Of a stretch of DNA of 64,000 bases, positions 1 through 7,770 are shown piece after piece. Source of the DNA: Zhongshania aliphaticivorans (GTDB taxonomy: Bacteria > Pseudomonadota > Gammaproteobacteria > Pseudomonadales > Spongiibacteraceae). Position numbers and translations under genes: made by a program. Numbering within the stretch: the stretch's first letter is position 1; the number at the start of each line of letters is the position of its first letter. Location of the stretch: positions 1,209,501 to 1,273,500 of the forward strand of contig NZ_CP014544.1 in the NCBI RefSeq assembly GCF_001586255.1. The letters are read 5' to 3'. The notes beneath the pieces are model-generated. The model was not told the DNA's origin and did not search any database. It worked only from the letters and a program-made list of their open reading frames with translations.

Positions 1-1
1 C

Positions 2-202
2 GCCGATTTAGCAGCAAAAAACAGCATACAAGTCCACGGCGCCATGGGTTACACCTGGGAAATGGATTTACATATTTTTATGAAACGCGCCTGGGCATTA
101 AACAGCAGCTACGGCACTGCGGGATTTCATAAACAGCGTTTAGCCGCTTATGTATTTGGTGATGACGCGCTATTGGGGGCGGGGAATACCTTTGCAGCGT
201 GA
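2..202 (+). CDS. Acyl-CoA dehydrogenase, C-terminal fragment (cut by window edge)
   Basis: An open frame enters from the left edge and stops at the TGA at 200-202. The visible 66 residues contain IQVHGAMGYTWEMDLHIFMK, the C-terminal helix segment of acyl-CoA dehydrogenases, where the HGxxGxTWE signature contacts FAD across the dimer interface. The same segment occurs in the 384-residue dehydrogenase at 3100-4254. The visible part has no Glu at the canonical C-terminal catalytic site, so this may be the non-catalytic partner of a heteromeric enzyme; that is inference from a fragment. It is followed on the same strand by a thiolase and an SDR, consistent with CoA-thioester beta-oxidation. The N-terminal part lies outside the window. 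Confidence 0.85.
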   Translation, partial: ADLAAKNSIQVHGAMGYTWEMDLHIFMKRAWALNSSYGTAGFHKQRLAAYVFGDDALLGAGNTFAA

Positions 203-210
203 GTTGCTTG

Positions 211-293
211 GTCGGATGTCTGCCGTCGGACGCACGTCGAGCCCTATATAAACTAGTAATTACACGTCAGACATCAGACCTCCGACGTCCGAC
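211..293. repeat. Heptad-periodic inverted repeat, copy a
   Basis: The left arm (211-235) reads as 7-bp units of the type GTCGGAT GTCTGCC GTCGGAC. The right arm (263-293) is made of complementary units such as CGTCAGA CATCAGA CCTCCGA CGTCCGA. The arms can fold into an imperfect hairpin with a short A/T-rich loop. It fills the gap between the dehydrogenase fragment and the thiolase. Confidence 0.7.
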
Positions 294-311
294 TAACAAA
301 GAGGAATAATC

Positions 312-1460
312 ATGGCTGAAGCCTATATCGTTGATGCAGTACGCAGTCCAACTGGACGCCGCAAGGGTGGTCTTGCTCATGTGCACGGCGCAGATTTGGG
401 TGCCCATGTTTTAAAAGCCATCGTCGAGCGCAATGGTATTCCGGATAATGAATACGACGATGTGATCTTTGGCTGTGTCGACGCCATCGGTCCATTGGCT
501 GGGGATATTGCCCGCAGTGCGTGGCTGGCGGCTGGTTTGTCTGACGAGGTGCCGGGCACCACGATCGATCGGCAGTGTGGTTCTTCGCAGCAGTCGGTGC
601 ATTTTGCCGCGCAGGCCATTATGTCCGGCACCATGGACGTGGTGGTCGCGGGTGGCGTGCAGACCATGACCCAGATTCCGATCTCTTCGGCAATGACCGC
701 GGCGATCCCAATGGGTTTTAGCGATCCGTTCTCGGGTTCAACTGGCTGGGTAGCGCGTTATGGCGCCGAGCCACCAACCCAGTTTAAATCAGCGCAAATG
801 ATTGCTGAGAAATGGGGCTTCTCCCGTCGGGATCTTGAAGAGTATTCGTTTGAGTCTCACCAGCGGGCCTTGCGCGCCATTGCTGAAGGCCGTTTTGATC
901 GGGAAATCATTCCTTTTGGCGACGTCAAAATGGATGAGACGCCACGCAACTCCAGTCTAGAAAAAATGGCTGAGCTGGATTTCCTTTTCGGCTGCGACAA
1001 AGTGACCGCCGCCGTATCGAGCCAGACCTGTGATGCGTCTAGTGCAATGTTATTGGTCAGCGAGGACGCCTTAAAGCGCTATAACCTAACGCCCCGCGCT
1101 CGTATTCATCATATCAGCGTGCGCGCCGACGACCCGATTTGGATGTTAACAGCGCCGATTGCCGCAACTGCTTACGCCTTAAAGAAAGCCGGTATGTCGA
1201 TGCAGGACATTGATCTTGTTGAAATCAATGAAGCCTTCGCGTCAGTGTCTATGGCCTGGTTAAAAGAAACCGGCTACGACCACGCTAAAACCAATGTTAA
1301 CGGTGGCGCCATCGCCCTTGGTCATCCACTGGGTGCCACCGGCACCAAACTTATGACCACGCTATTGCATGAGCTCGAGCGCACTGGTGGCCGCTACGGC
1401 CTGCAGACGATGTGCGAAGGCGGCGGGCAGGCGAATGTAACAATTATCGAGAGACTTTAG
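312..1460 (+). CDS. Thiolase (acetyl-CoA acetyltransferase family)
   Basis: This 382-residue thiolase would cleave a 3-oxoacyl-CoA with CoA, or run in reverse. Catalytic residues are visible: nucleophile Cys89 in DRQCGSS, His338 in NGGAIALGHPLG and Cys368 in TMCEGGG. The length suits the family. A GAGGAA ribosome site lies about 8 bases before the ATG at 312. It follows an acyl-CoA dehydrogenase and precedes an SDR, so the three could supply consecutive beta-oxidation steps. The cluster suggests a steroid or other bulky CoA ester as substrate, but the sequence does not settle that. The TAG stop shares its last G with the first unit of a heptad repeat. Confidence 0.93.
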   Translation: MAEAYIVDAVRSPTGRRKGGLAHVHGADLGAHVLKAIVERNGIPDNEYDDVIFGCVDAIGPLAGDIARSAWLAAGLSDEVPGTTIDRQCGSSQQSVHFAAQAIMSGTMDVVVAGGVQTMTQIPISSAMTAAIPMGFSDPFSGSTGWVARYGAEPPTQFKSAQMIAEKWGFSRRDLEEYSFESHQRALRAIAEGRFDREIIPFGDVKMDETPRNSSLEKMAELDFLFGCDKVTAAVSSQTCDASSAMLLVSEDALKRYNLTPRARIHHISVRADDPIWMLTAPIAATAYALKKAGMSMQDIDLVEINEAFASVSMAWLKETGYDHAKTNVNGGAIALGHPLGATGTKLMTTLLHELERTGGRYGLQTMCEGGGQANVTIIERL

Positions 1461-1529
1461 TCGGACGTCAGAAGTCGGGTGTCGGACGAGTTGGTTTAGC
1501 GTCAGACCTCTGACTTCCGACATCAGACC
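1460..1529. repeat. Heptad-periodic inverted repeat, copy b
   Basis: Starting on the last base of the thiolase stop codon, four 7-bp units run in register: GTCGGAC, GTCAGAA, GTCGGGT, GTCGGAC. From 1500 to 1529 the complementary set follows: CGTCAGA, CCTCTGA, CTTCCGA, CATCAGA. Together they form an imperfect hairpin with arms of nearly 30 bp. There is no T-tract, so it is not a classical intrinsic terminator. Confidence 0.75.
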
Positions 1530-1556
1530 CAGCATCAACATAAAGGATTCGGAACT

Positions 1557-2441
1557 ATGGGTATTTGTGACAACAGAGTGGTGATTATCACCGGTGCAGG
1601 TGGCGGCCTTGGTGCGGCACATGCCAAAGTTTTTGCCGCCGAGGGCGCCTCGGTGATTGTGAATGATATTAACGAAGAAGCTGCCCAAAAGGTTGTTGAA
1701 GAGATTACTGCAGCCGGTGGTAAGGCTGTGGTGAATACCTCTGACATTACCAATTATGACGACAGCTTGAATGCAGTTAAACAGGCCATTGAGACCTACG
1801 GTGATCTGCATATTGTCTTGAATAACGCCGGTGTGAATCGCGACCGTATGTTTGCGTCAATGACGGAAGCCGAGTGGGACACTATTATGGCGGTGCATTT
1901 GAAAGGTCACTTCTGTATTACTTCTCACGCAGTGCACTACTGGCGCGGTAAGTCGAAAGAAGGCAAAGCCGTGGACGCGCGTATTATCAATACGACTTCG
2001 GGCGCTGGCCTGCAAGGTTCCGTTGGTCAGTCGAATTACGCTGCGGCTAAAGCGGGTATTGCGGCACTGACCTTGAATCAGGGCGTGGAATTGGCGCGCT
2101 ACGGCATTACTGCCAATGCGGTTGCGCCAGCGGCAAGAACTAATATGACGACCTCTGTTGAAGCGATGGCCGCGCGTATGGCTAAGCCAGAAGACGGTAG
2201 CTTTGACTTTTTTGCCCCAGAGAATGTGTCTTCGCTCTTGGTTTGGCTGGGTAGCAGTGAATCTGCTCATGTCACTGGCTGTGTGTTTGAAGCCGAGGGC
2301 GGGAAAATATCCCTAGCCGACGGTTGGCGCAAAGGCCCAGAGGTAGATAAAGGTGATCGCTGGGCGCCCAGTGAAGTGGGTGGTGCAGTAAAAACCTTGC
2401 TAGAACAGGCAGTTCCGGCTCAGAAAGTGTATGGTAGCTGA
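1557..2441 (+). CDS. Short-chain dehydrogenase/reductase, 3-hydroxyacyl-CoA dehydrogenase type
   Basis: The 294-residue protein has a classical SDR core: TGAGGGLG (12-19) for NAD(P), NNAG (89-92), and the catalytic set Ser148, Tyr161 and Lys165 (SNYAAAK). An insertion at about 128-142 (WRGKSKEGKAVDAR) and a long C-terminal tail past residue 250 are seen in SDRs related to the dehydrogenase half of peroxisomal multifunctional enzyme 2, which act on hydroxyacyl-CoAs; the assignment to that branch is inferred. It sits between a thiolase and a YfaZ-like porin on the same strand and would oxidise the 3-hydroxyacyl-CoA ahead of thiolysis. Confidence 0.87.
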   Translation: MGICDNRVVIITGAGGGLGAAHAKVFAAEGASVIVNDINEEAAQKVVEEITAAGGKAVVNTSDITNYDDSLNAVKQAIETYGDLHIVLNNAGVNRDRMFASMTEAEWDTIMAVHLKGHFCITSHAVHYWRGKSKEGKAVDARIINTTSGAGLQGSVGQSNYAAAKAGIAALTLNQGVELARYGITANAVAPAARTNMTTSVEAMAARMAKPEDGSFDFFAPENVSSLLVWLGSSESAHVTGCVFEAEGGKISLADGWRKGPEVDKGDRWAPSEVGGAVKTLLEQAVPAQKVYGS

Positions 2442-2480
2442 TTTTATCCTTAGATCTTTATAAACAGGAGAATCACTACC

Positions 2481-3020
2481 ATGAAAGCCCCCTTTATTGC
2501 AGCTTTACTCTTGGCAACGGCGAGCAGTTCGGCACTGGCTGGCGGCGTCGCGTTTCGTTTTGGCGCTGATACCTTTGGCGTTTCGCTTGCCGGCGATATG
2601 AGCCCAGAGAGTAGTGCGCAACTGGATTGGTTTCACCATGAAGACGATGCCGACATGGTTGCGCTGGGCTTATACGCCAACGGTCAGCGCGGTGCGCTTA
2701 CTGGCCGCGTCGGTGCAAAGGCAATTGCTTTGGACGGCGACGACACCGATATAAACGGTGGTGCAGTGGCCTTTGGCGGCGATTTGAGCCTGCCATTAAA
2801 CGAAATCGTACGCCTGCGGGCGGGTTTATATTACGCGCCAGAGGCCTCCAGTTTCGGCGATATTGAAGGTTACGACGAGTGGTCGGTGAGTGCCGAATTT
2901 AGTTTGTTCCAAAATTCGGCTATTCAAGTTGGTTACGGCAGCATGGATTTTGATGCCGATATTGGCAAAAGATTTGAATTTGAAGACGGCGCCTTTGTGC
3001 GTTTGCAGCTGCGTTTGTAA
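2481..3020 (+). CDS. YfaZ-like outer-membrane protein
   Basis: This 179-residue protein has a signal peptide with likely cleavage after ALA at residue 20. The mature part is rich in alternating hydrophobic and polar strands with Gly and aromatic residues, and ends in a short amphipathic strand, LQLRL. This matches small YfaZ-type outer-membrane beta-barrels, whose function is not established. AGGAG lies just before the ATG (2481). Its place within a CoA-degradation cluster suggests a role in uptake or tolerance of a hydrophobic substrate, but this is only context. An autotransporter or OmpW-like barrel is less likely given the length. Confidence 0.7.
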   Translation: MKAPFIAALLLATASSSALAGGVAFRFGADTFGVSLAGDMSPESSAQLDWFHHEDDADMVALGLYANGQRGALTGRVGAKAIALDGDDTDINGGAVAFGGDLSLPLNEIVRLRAGLYYAPEASSFGDIEGYDEWSVSAEFSLFQNSAIQVGYGSMDFDADIGKRFEFEDGAFVRLQLRL

Positions 3021-3099
3021 TGCTATCGCGCTTATTGCTTGAGCGATAAGCGCTATTACATCACTGCCGTGAAAGCCGCCGTCGTGTTTCGGAGACAGT

Positions 3100-4254
3100 A
3101 TGGATTTCGCATTTACTGAAGAACAGCAAATGATACGCGACACGGCGGCGGCGTTTTTAAAAGCCTCGTCGTCCAGTGCGGCAGTGCGCACCGCGATGGT
3201 CAGTGACAAAGGTTTCGATCCCGCGCTGTGGCAAAGCATTTGTGCCGATATGTATTGGCAGGCACTGCATATCCCTGAACAATACGGTGGCATGGGGCTA
3301 GGCTATGTTGAACTCGTGGCCGTGCTGGAGCAAATGGGGCGCTACCTGCTTTGCGCGCCGTATATGTCGAGCGTTGCTATGGCTACTAACGCCCTGTTAG
3401 TGGCGGGCACCGACGCACAAAAAACGCTGTATTTACCGCAAATAATCGAAGGCAAAATCGCCAGTCTCGCGTTTAACTCTGCAAACCGCAATTGGGATGC
3501 ATGCGCGGTATCGGTGACCTATCGCCGCGACGGCAATGATTTTATTCTCAATGGCAACTACCGTTACGTGTTAGATGGCGATAACGCCGATGTTATGGTA
3601 TTTGCGGCAAGAGAAGAGGGCAGTGTTGGCGAAAATGGCATTAGCCTTTTTGTCTGTCCTACGGATCTAAATGGTATTGAACGTGCTGCTTTACCCACTA
3701 TGGATCAAACCCGCCGCCAGGCGACTATTACGGTCACCAATCTGCGCCTAGACGAAAGCACTGTCATGGGCGATCTCGGTAAGGCGGCTAAGCATTTAAA
3801 TAAAATATTAGATCTAGCCACCATTGCTCTGGCCGCCGAACAAGCCGGCGGCATGCAGGAAGTGCTGGATATGTCAGTGGAATACAGTAAAAGTCGCAGC
3901 CAATTTGGTCGCACGATTGCGGGATTCCAAGCGATTAAACACAAGGCCGCCGACATGATGCTACGCGGCGAAGTTGCCCGTTCGGCGGTTTATTACGCCG
4001 CGTGTATTGCCGACGAAGCCCTGAACGACGGCCCCCTCGCCAATGAATTAAGCGAAGCCGCCAGTATCGCTAAATCCCACTGCTCAGAAGCCTATTTTAA
4101 AAATGCCGGTGAAGCGCTACAGATTCACGGTGGTGTGGGCTTTACCTGGGAATACGACGTGCATCTGTATTTCAAACGCGCTAAAGCGAGTGAACATTTT
4201 CTCGGCGATAGCGGTTATCACCGCGAGCGCGTGGCGAAGATACTACTTGATTAG
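3100..4254 (+). CDS. Acyl-CoA dehydrogenase, probable non-catalytic partner subunit
   Basis: The 384 residues cover the full acyl-CoA dehydrogenase fold. FAD-binding features include RSQFGR (266-271) with the following FQAIKHKAADM helix, and HGGVGFTWEYDVHLYFKRA (343-361). Neither usual catalytic glutamate position holds Glu: the helix-G segment reads LDLATIALAAEQ, and the C-terminal YEGT-type site is absent. The next gene encodes a second dehydrogenase that does carry a helix-G Glu. Paired genes with this division are known for heteromeric alpha2beta2 steroid acyl-CoA dehydrogenases of actinobacteria; assigning this pair to that class is inference. The stop TAG at 4252-4254 again joins a heptad repeat. 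Confidence 0.88.
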   Translation: MDFAFTEEQQMIRDTAAAFLKASSSSAAVRTAMVSDKGFDPALWQSICADMYWQALHIPEQYGGMGLGYVELVAVLEQMGRYLLCAPYMSSVAMATNALLVAGTDAQKTLYLPQIIEGKIASLAFNSANRNWDACAVSVTYRRDGNDFILNGNYRYVLDGDNADVMVFAAREEGSVGENGISLFVCPTDLNGIERAALPTMDQTRRQATITVTNLRLDESTVMGDLGKAAKHLNKILDLATIALAAEQAGGMQEVLDMSVEYSKSRSQFGRTIAGFQAIKHKAADMMLRGEVARSAVYYAACIADEALNDGPLANELSEAASIAKSHCSEAYFKNAGEALQIHGGVGFTWEYDVHLYFKRAKASEHFLGDSGYHRERVAKILLD

Positions 4255-4333
4255 TCGGACGTCTGAAGTCGGATGTTGGAGGAAAGCAAATAGCGGTGCT
4301 TTATCTTCCGACGTCAGACACCCGGCGTCCGAC
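4254..4333. repeat. Heptad-periodic inverted repeat, copy c
   Basis: From the final base of the stop codon, units GTCGGAC, GTCTGAA, GTCGGAT and GTTGGAG run in 7-bp register. The opposite arm (4306-4333) reads CTTCCGA CGTCAGA CACCCGG CGTCCGA C. The arms pair imperfectly over a loop of about 25 bases. It occupies most of the gap between the two dehydrogenase genes. Confidence 0.75.
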
Positions 4334-4363
4334 GCGCTTGTAAACTAATTTGAGCATGACATT

Positions 4364-5554
4364 ATGAAACTACAATTCAGCCCTGAAGACGAACAATTCC
4401 GCGCCGAGATTGCAGGCTGGTTAGCGGACAATTTAGTTGGTGAGTTTGCCCAGCTGAAATTCCGTGGCGGCCCAGGTGATGAACACATGTTCCCTGAGGA
4501 GCGTAAGGCGTGGGAGCGCAAGCTCGCCGAAGGCGGTTGGACCTGTGTGGGGTGGCCGAAGGAAGTCGGCGGGCGTGGTTTATCAATTGAACAGCAGGTC
4601 ATCTTTTTTGAGGAATACGCACGGGCTGGTGCACCGGGGCGTATGGGGCATATCGGTGAGGGCTTAGCGGGCCCAACGCTGATTGCCTTTGGTAGCGAAG
4701 AACAAAAAAGCAAATATTTGCCCGGTATTTTGTCCGGCACTGAATTCTGGTGCCAGGGATACTCGGAGCCAAGCGCCGGTTCAGATTTAGCCAATGTTAA
4801 AACCAAGGCGCGCTTCGACGAAGCCAGTGGCAAGTGGTTAATCAATGGTCAGAAGGTCTGGACCTCATTGGCTCACGAGTCTGAATACTGCTTTGTGATT
4901 GCCCGTACGGACCCTGAATCTAAAGCCCATAAAGGCTTGGGTTTTTTCTTGATAAAAATGGATCAACCCGGCGTAACCGTCCGCCCGATTGAACAAATCA
5001 CCGGCACCTCTGAATTTAACGAAGTGTTTTTTGACGATGCCGAGTGCGCGGCTGAGGATATTGTCGGCCAGCCCGGTGACGGCTGGAAAGTGGCCATGGG
5101 CCTGCTGGGCTTTGAGCGCGGTGTGTCTACCCTAGGCCAGCAAATGGCTTTTCAAAATGAATTGAACGAAGTCATTAAACTCGCTAAAGAAAATGGCGCG
5201 GCTAAAGATCCGCTAATCCGCCAACGCATTGCCGACGCCCATATTGGCCTAAAGATAATGCGCTATAACAGCCTGCGTATGCTCTCTGGCGGCGGTGACG
5301 GCAGTCTGCAAAAAGAAGCGCTGATTTATAAATTGTACTGGGCCACTTGGCACCGCGACCTCGGCGAACTCGCCGTGGATATACTCGGCCCCGAAGCGGA
5401 TATCTTGGCCGACACGCCCTATGAATTAAATCGCTTGCAGTCGCTATTCTTGTTCACGCGATCGGACACTATTTACGGCGGTACTAACCAAATTCAGCGC
5501 AATATTATTGCCGAGCGGGGCTTGGGAATGCCGAAGGAATTGAGGCTTGCTTGA
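4364..5554 (+). CDS. Acyl-CoA dehydrogenase, probable catalytic subunit
   Basis: This 396-residue protein has an N-terminal helical domain, the mid-beta FAD/substrate segment YSEPSAGSDLANV (133-145), the helix-G segment GFERG with Glu251, and the C-terminal TIYGGTNQIQRNI. At the medium-chain-type catalytic site Gly replaces Glu (YGGT), so Glu251, in the isovaleryl-CoA dehydrogenase-type position, is the likely base. With the upstream gene, which lacks both Glu positions, it probably forms a mixed complex. The fatty acyl or steroid side-chain substrate cannot be read directly. The gene is followed by the 1.3-kb repeat array rather than an ordinary spacer. Confidence 0.9.
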   Translation: MKLQFSPEDEQFRAEIAGWLADNLVGEFAQLKFRGGPGDEHMFPEERKAWERKLAEGGWTCVGWPKEVGGRGLSIEQQVIFFEEYARAGAPGRMGHIGEGLAGPTLIAFGSEEQKSKYLPGILSGTEFWCQGYSEPSAGSDLANVKTKARFDEASGKWLINGQKVWTSLAHESEYCFVIARTDPESKAHKGLGFFLIKMDQPGVTVRPIEQITGTSEFNEVFFDDAECAAEDIVGQPGDGWKVAMGLLGFERGVSTLGQQMAFQNELNEVIKLAKENGAAKDPLIRQRIADAHIGLKIMRYNSLRMLSGGGDGSLQKEALIYKLYWATWHRDLGELAVDILGPEADILADTPYELNRLQSLFLFTRSDTIYGGTNQIQRNIIAERGLGMPKELRLA

Positions 5555-5555
5555 G

Positions 5556-6861
5556 GTGGGAGACGCTGGACGGGAGACGCAAAGGCGGAGAAGATTGCGC
5601 AGTAACTCTAGCGTCATACCTACGAAGGCAGGTACCCAAGTGAGCGAAGCGAATGCCTTTGATATGAAACGCTGGACGGGAGACGGGAGACGCAAAGGCG
5701 GCAAGGTAGCGCAATCACTCTAGCGTCATACCTGCGAAGGCAGGTATCCATGTGAGCGAAGCGAATGGTTGAGGCGAATAGCCAATGTGCTGGCTTGGTG
5801 GTAAGTGGACTCCTACCTACGCAGGAGTGACGGTGGATATAGATAGATGTCACCGTTGAGTCCTACTTGCGAAGGCAGGTATCCAGGTTAGCGAAGCGAA
5901 TGCTTTTGCTATGAAACGCTGGACGGGAAACGGGAGACGCAAAGGCGGCAAGGTAGCGCAATCACTCTAGCGTCATACCTGCGTAGGCAGGTATCCAGAT
6001 GAGCGAAGCGAATGGCTTAAGCGAATAGCCAGTGTGCTGGCTTGGTGGTAAATGGACTCCTGCCTACGCAGGAGTGACGGTGGATACAGATAGATGTCAC
6101 CTTTGAGTCATACCTGCGCAGGCAGGTATCTAGGTGAGCGAGGCGAATGGTGTAAGCGAATAGTCAGTGTGCTGGCTTGGTGGTAAGTGGACTCCTGCCT
6201 ACGCAGGAGTGACGTTGGGTATAGATAGATGTCACGGTTGAGTCATACCTGCGCAGGCAGGTATTGACGTGAGCGAAGCGAATGGTTTAAGCGAATAGCC
6301 AGTGTGCTGGCTTGGTGGTAAATGGACTCCTGCCTACGCAGGAGTGACGATGGATACAGATAGATGTCACCGTTGAGTCATACCTGCGGAGGCAGGTATC
6401 CATGTGAGCGAAGCGAATGGTTGAAGAGAATAGCTAATGTGCTGGCTTGGTGGGAAGTGGACTCCTGCGTACGCAGGAGTGACGTTGGGTATAGATAGAT
6501 GTCACGGTTGAGTCATACCTGCGCAGGCAGGTATTCACGTGAGCGAAGCGAATGATTTAAGCGAATAGCCAGTGTGTTGGCTTGGTGGTAAATGGACTCG
6601 TGCCTACGCATGAGTGACGTTGAATATAGATAGAATTAACCATCACGTCATACCTGCGTAGGCAGGTATCCACGTGAGCGAAGCGAATGCTTTTGATATG
6701 AAATGCTTGACGAGAGAAGGAAGACGCTAAGGTCGATTTTTTTGCGTTTACCGTCTCCCGTTTAGCGCCTGAATAGAAATGTTAAAACACGAATTAACCA
6801 TAGATATAGTGATGACGGGCAATACTAAGAATTGAACTTTGCGTCTCCCGTCTCCCATTTA
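5556..6861. repeat. GACGGGA-heptad inverted repeats bracketing the tandem array
   Basis: The gap between the dehydrogenase and the SDR begins with GGGAGACGCTGGACGGGAGAC at its start (5558 onward) followed by GCAAAGG. It ends with the complementary TTTGCGTCTCCCGTCTCCC (6838-6856). Internal copies of GACGGGA GACGGGA GACGCAA lie near 5674-5695, with a diverged copy near 5915-5945; another CCGTCTCCCG is at 6751. The 7-bp periodicity matches that of the GTCGGAC hairpins elsewhere in this cluster, though the unit differs. The end-to-end inverted arrangement could mark the limits of one inserted element. Confidence 0.6.
5612..6690. repeat. Tandem array of about nine palindrome-rich units (~113-136 bp)
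   Basis: The core GTCATACCTGCG-N-AGGCAGGTAT, or close variants, recurs near 5612, 5725, 5859, 5982, 6107, 6242, 6378, 6512 and 6648. Later units are about 135 bp apart. Each full unit holds three short hairpins: TACCTGC/GCAGGTA, AGCCAG-TGTG-CTGGCT and ACTCCTGC/GCAGGAGT. Between them are the conserved words GTGAGCGAAGCGAATG and GATATAGATAGATGTCAC. No open frame of note and no unique spacers are visible, so this is not CRISPR. The first hairpin resembles the dispersed palindromes (TCATTCCCGCG-type) common in proteobacteria. Confidence 0.85.
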
Positions 6862-6880
6862 GCATCAAGCGGAGCAATCA

Positions 6881-7669
6881 ATGAACATCAAAGTCCCAGA
6901 ATACGTAAAAGGCCACGGCTTATTAAAAGGTAAGTCGGTACTCATTACCGCAGCGGCGGGCGCGGGTATTGGCTTTTCGGCGGCGCAGCGCGCCATTGAG
7001 GAAGGGTGTCGGGGTATCGTTATTTCTGATATCCACGAGGGCCGTTTGAATGCCTCGGTAGAAAAGCTAAAAGCAGAAACCGGCTGCGAGCAGGTCTATG
7101 GCAAAGTCTGTAACGTTGCTGTTGAAGACGACGTGCAGGCACTAATCAATACCGCCGAGGAGTTACTGGGCGGCGTCGATGTGCTGATCAATAACGCGGG
7201 TTTGGGCACGACAAAACTGCTTATCGAGATGGAAGACCCCGAGTGGAATAAGGTGATCGACGTTACGCTCAACGGCACCATGCGCATGACCCGTTACATG
7301 ATGAAGGTCATGAAAACCCGTGGTGAGGGCGTCATTGTTAATAACGCTTCAGTACTCGGTTGGCGCGCCCAAAAAGAACAGGCCCATTACGCTGCCGCTA
7401 AAGCGGGGGTAATGGCCCTGACCCGTTGTGCCGCCTTAGAAGCCGCTGACTTCGGTGTGCGCATCAATGCCGTAGCGCCATCCTTGGCGGTTCACGCCAT
7501 GCTTAAAAAATCAGCACCGGAAGAATTGTTGGCGGAACTTGAGGCCCGCGAGGCCTATGGCCGCGGCGCCGAAGTATGGGAAGTTGCCAATATTATGATG
7601 TTCCTCGCCTCGGATTATTCCAGTTATATGACCGGCGAAATTGTAAGTTGCTCGTCACAGCGAGCGTAA
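6881..7669 (+). CDS. SDR family oxidoreductase (steroid CD-ring degradation type suspected)
   Basis: The 262-residue SDR has an unusual cofactor loop, TAAAGAGIG (23-31), in place of the standard TGxxxGxG. It also has NNAG (104-107), Ser157, Tyr170 and Lys174. This alanine-rich loop is remembered from SDRs of the mycobacterial KstR2 steroid-ring cluster (Rv3549c-like), so a role in CD-ring degradation is plausible but inferred. Immediately downstream is a thiolase, giving an oxidation-then-thiolysis pair. The ATG at 6881 follows GGAG about 9 bases upstream. The gene lies between the tandem array and heptad repeat d. Confidence 0.85.
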   Translation: MNIKVPEYVKGHGLLKGKSVLITAAAGAGIGFSAAQRAIEEGCRGIVISDIHEGRLNASVEKLKAETGCEQVYGKVCNVAVEDDVQALINTAEELLGGVDVLINNAGLGTTKLLIEMEDPEWNKVIDVTLNGTMRMTRYMMKVMKTRGEGVIVNNASVLGWRAQKEQAHYAAAKAGVMALTRCAALEAADFGVRINAVAPSLAVHAMLKKSAPEELLAELEAREAYGRGAEVWEVANIMMFLASDYSSYMTGEIVSCSSQRA

Positions 7670-7673
7670 TGTT

Positions 7674-7703
7674 CGTCAGACGCCCGACGTCGGACGTCTG
7701 ACG
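7674..7703. repeat. Heptad-periodic palindrome, copy d
   Basis: Thirty bases consist of four in-register units, CGTCAGA CGCCCGA CGTCGGA CGTCTGA, plus CG. They form a near-perfect palindrome, with 28 of 30 positions self-complementary by eye. It starts 5 bases after the SDR stop. It is the most compact member of the family. Confidence 0.75.
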
Positions 7704-7770
7704 ATTCAGCGCCTGATTAAATATTGCGAATTAAAATGCAAAATCAAATTTCAAAAAGGATACAAACACC

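Noticed and set aside
5612-6690. CRISPR array
   Set aside because: The units are about 113-136 bp and conserved along most of their length, with no short repeats separated by unique spacers and no cas genes nearby.
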